Below are positions 6,444 through 6,937 of a stretch of 6,937 nucleotides of DNA, piece by piece; position 1 is the first letter of the stretch, and each line of letters opens with the position of its first letter. The position numbers and the translations under genes are program-made. The stretch comes from an uncultured bacterium (GTDB lineage: Bacteria; Bacillota; Clostridia; Christensenellales; Pumilibacteraceae), in NCBI GenBank assembly GCA_949747725.1, contig CATKFJ010000178.1:1-6937 (forward strand), given 5' to 3'. The notes beneath the pieces were generated by a model. The model worked only from the letters and a program-made list of their open reading frames with translations. It was not told the origin of the DNA and searched no databases.

Positions 6444-6937
6444 CTATCCGTTTATAAGTTTATCGTTATAGGCATAGCCGGCGATTATATTATGCTTACC
6501 CTTTAACAACGGCTTACCCACATGCGTGCGGTTTTCTATAGCGAAACTCTCCGTCGAGTACGCGGTGATATATTCGTCGTCGACGTTGAACACCACCTTG
6601 AACGGCATTGTGACTATAGCGGCGTACGCTATACTGTTGCCGTTATCGGTCTTGCCTTTTGCGAAGTCAATTATCTTGATTCCCTTGCGGTATCTTCCCA
6701 TAACGTCTATCTGGCTCACAAGCACGCGCTTGGCATAGGCGCGGTCGGTACAGAGCGCGATCTCTCCGTCGCCGTTTACCTGACGAATAAGCACGCATTC
6801 GTCGCCGTCCGCAAGGCTTATGCACTTTACGCCCGTTGCTATTCTGTTCTGCGACGGGATATCGCTCATATCAGAATTCAGGCACATACCGCCCTTGGTA
6901 ACAAGCATGAGCGACGAACCGGGTATCTCGTCCTCTA
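6444..6937 (-). CDS. DNA gyrase / topoisomerase IV subunit A, C-terminal beta-pinwheel domain, 5' part outside window
   Basis: The last 163 residues of a type IIA topoisomerase A subunit are visible. The frame is open to the right edge (EDEIPGSSL precedes the Met at 6908), so that Met is not the start. Roughly 50-residue repeating units match pinwheel blades. One runs LMLVTKGGMCLN, then NRIATGVKCISLADGDECV, close to the common VTKKG...GVKGIKL..GDEV pattern. The next runs IALCTDRAYAKRVLVSQIDVMGRYRKGIKIIDF, close to the GyrA pattern of a KR-x(n)-GR-x-x-KG blade. The last contains VDDEYITAY and GKPLLKGKHNIIAGY. In the whole enzyme this domain binds and bends DNA while the missing N-terminal part, with the active-site Tyr, cuts and rejoins it. 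No clear GyrA-box (QRRGGKG) lies in the visible part, so GyrA and ParC cannot be separated and no symbol is given. The gene ends in TAG and is followed by a strong terminator. Confidence 0.8.
   Translation of the reverse strand, partial: EDEIPGSSLMLVTKGGMCLNSDMSDIPSQNRIATGVKCISLADGDECVLIRQVNGDGEIALCTDRAYAKRVLVSQIDVMGRYRKGIKIIDFAKGKTDNGNSIAYAAIVTMPFKVVFNVDDEYITAYSTESFAIENRTHVGKPLLKGKHNIIAGYAYNDKLING

Noticed and set aside
6444..6908. Complete 154-residue gene beginning at the Met at 6908
   Set aside because: The frame is open to the right edge and the preceding residues (EDEIPGSSL) continue the beta-pinwheel pattern, so this is only the end of a longer topoisomerase gene.

Overview
The window reads as chromosomal DNA of a low-to-mid GC anaerobic Bacillota, probably a gut-associated Clostridia lineage. 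This is an inference from the gene styles: a Clostridia-type soluble lytic transglycosylase, a modular surface glycosidase with LamG, Ig-like and FIVAR modules ending in a membrane anchor, and a strong GGAGG ribosome binding site. No taxon can be named from the sequence alone.

Layout from left to right. Positions 1-323 (+) hold the 3' end of a lytic transglycosylase gene. It converges, with only 20 bases between stop codons, on an AraC-family regulator (344 to about 1186, -). Upstream of the regulator on the same strand lies the dominant gene of the window (1252-6270, -), a 1,672-residue secreted and membrane-anchored beta-L-arabinofuranosidase of the GH127/GH146 superfamily (the former DUF1680). 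The 173-base gap 6271-6443 holds its promoter region, a possible operator and the intrinsic terminator of the preceding gene. Positions 6444-6937 (-) are the C-terminal part of a type IIA topoisomerase A subunit (GyrA/ParC beta-pinwheel).

How the parts work together (inference): the enzyme and the regulator form a two-gene sugar-utilisation unit inserted between housekeeping genes. The enzyme would remove beta-linked L-arabinofuranose from plant glycans or hydroxyproline-rich glycoproteins at the cell surface. The AraC-type protein, with an N-terminal cupin-like sensing domain, would respond to a sugar signal and act on the promoter in front of the enzyme gene. That promoter has a perfect TATAAT, no recognisable -35 box, and a tandem 9-base repeat at about -39 to -56, where such an activator would be expected to bind. 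A 9-bp hairpin separates the two genes and raises a real question about the regulator's start codon.

No tRNA, rRNA, CRISPR array, insertion sequence or phage feature is visible. I see no wholly new system. The most unusual items are the module combination and cysteine-rich active site of the glycosidase, the candidate operator, and the intercistronic hairpin.
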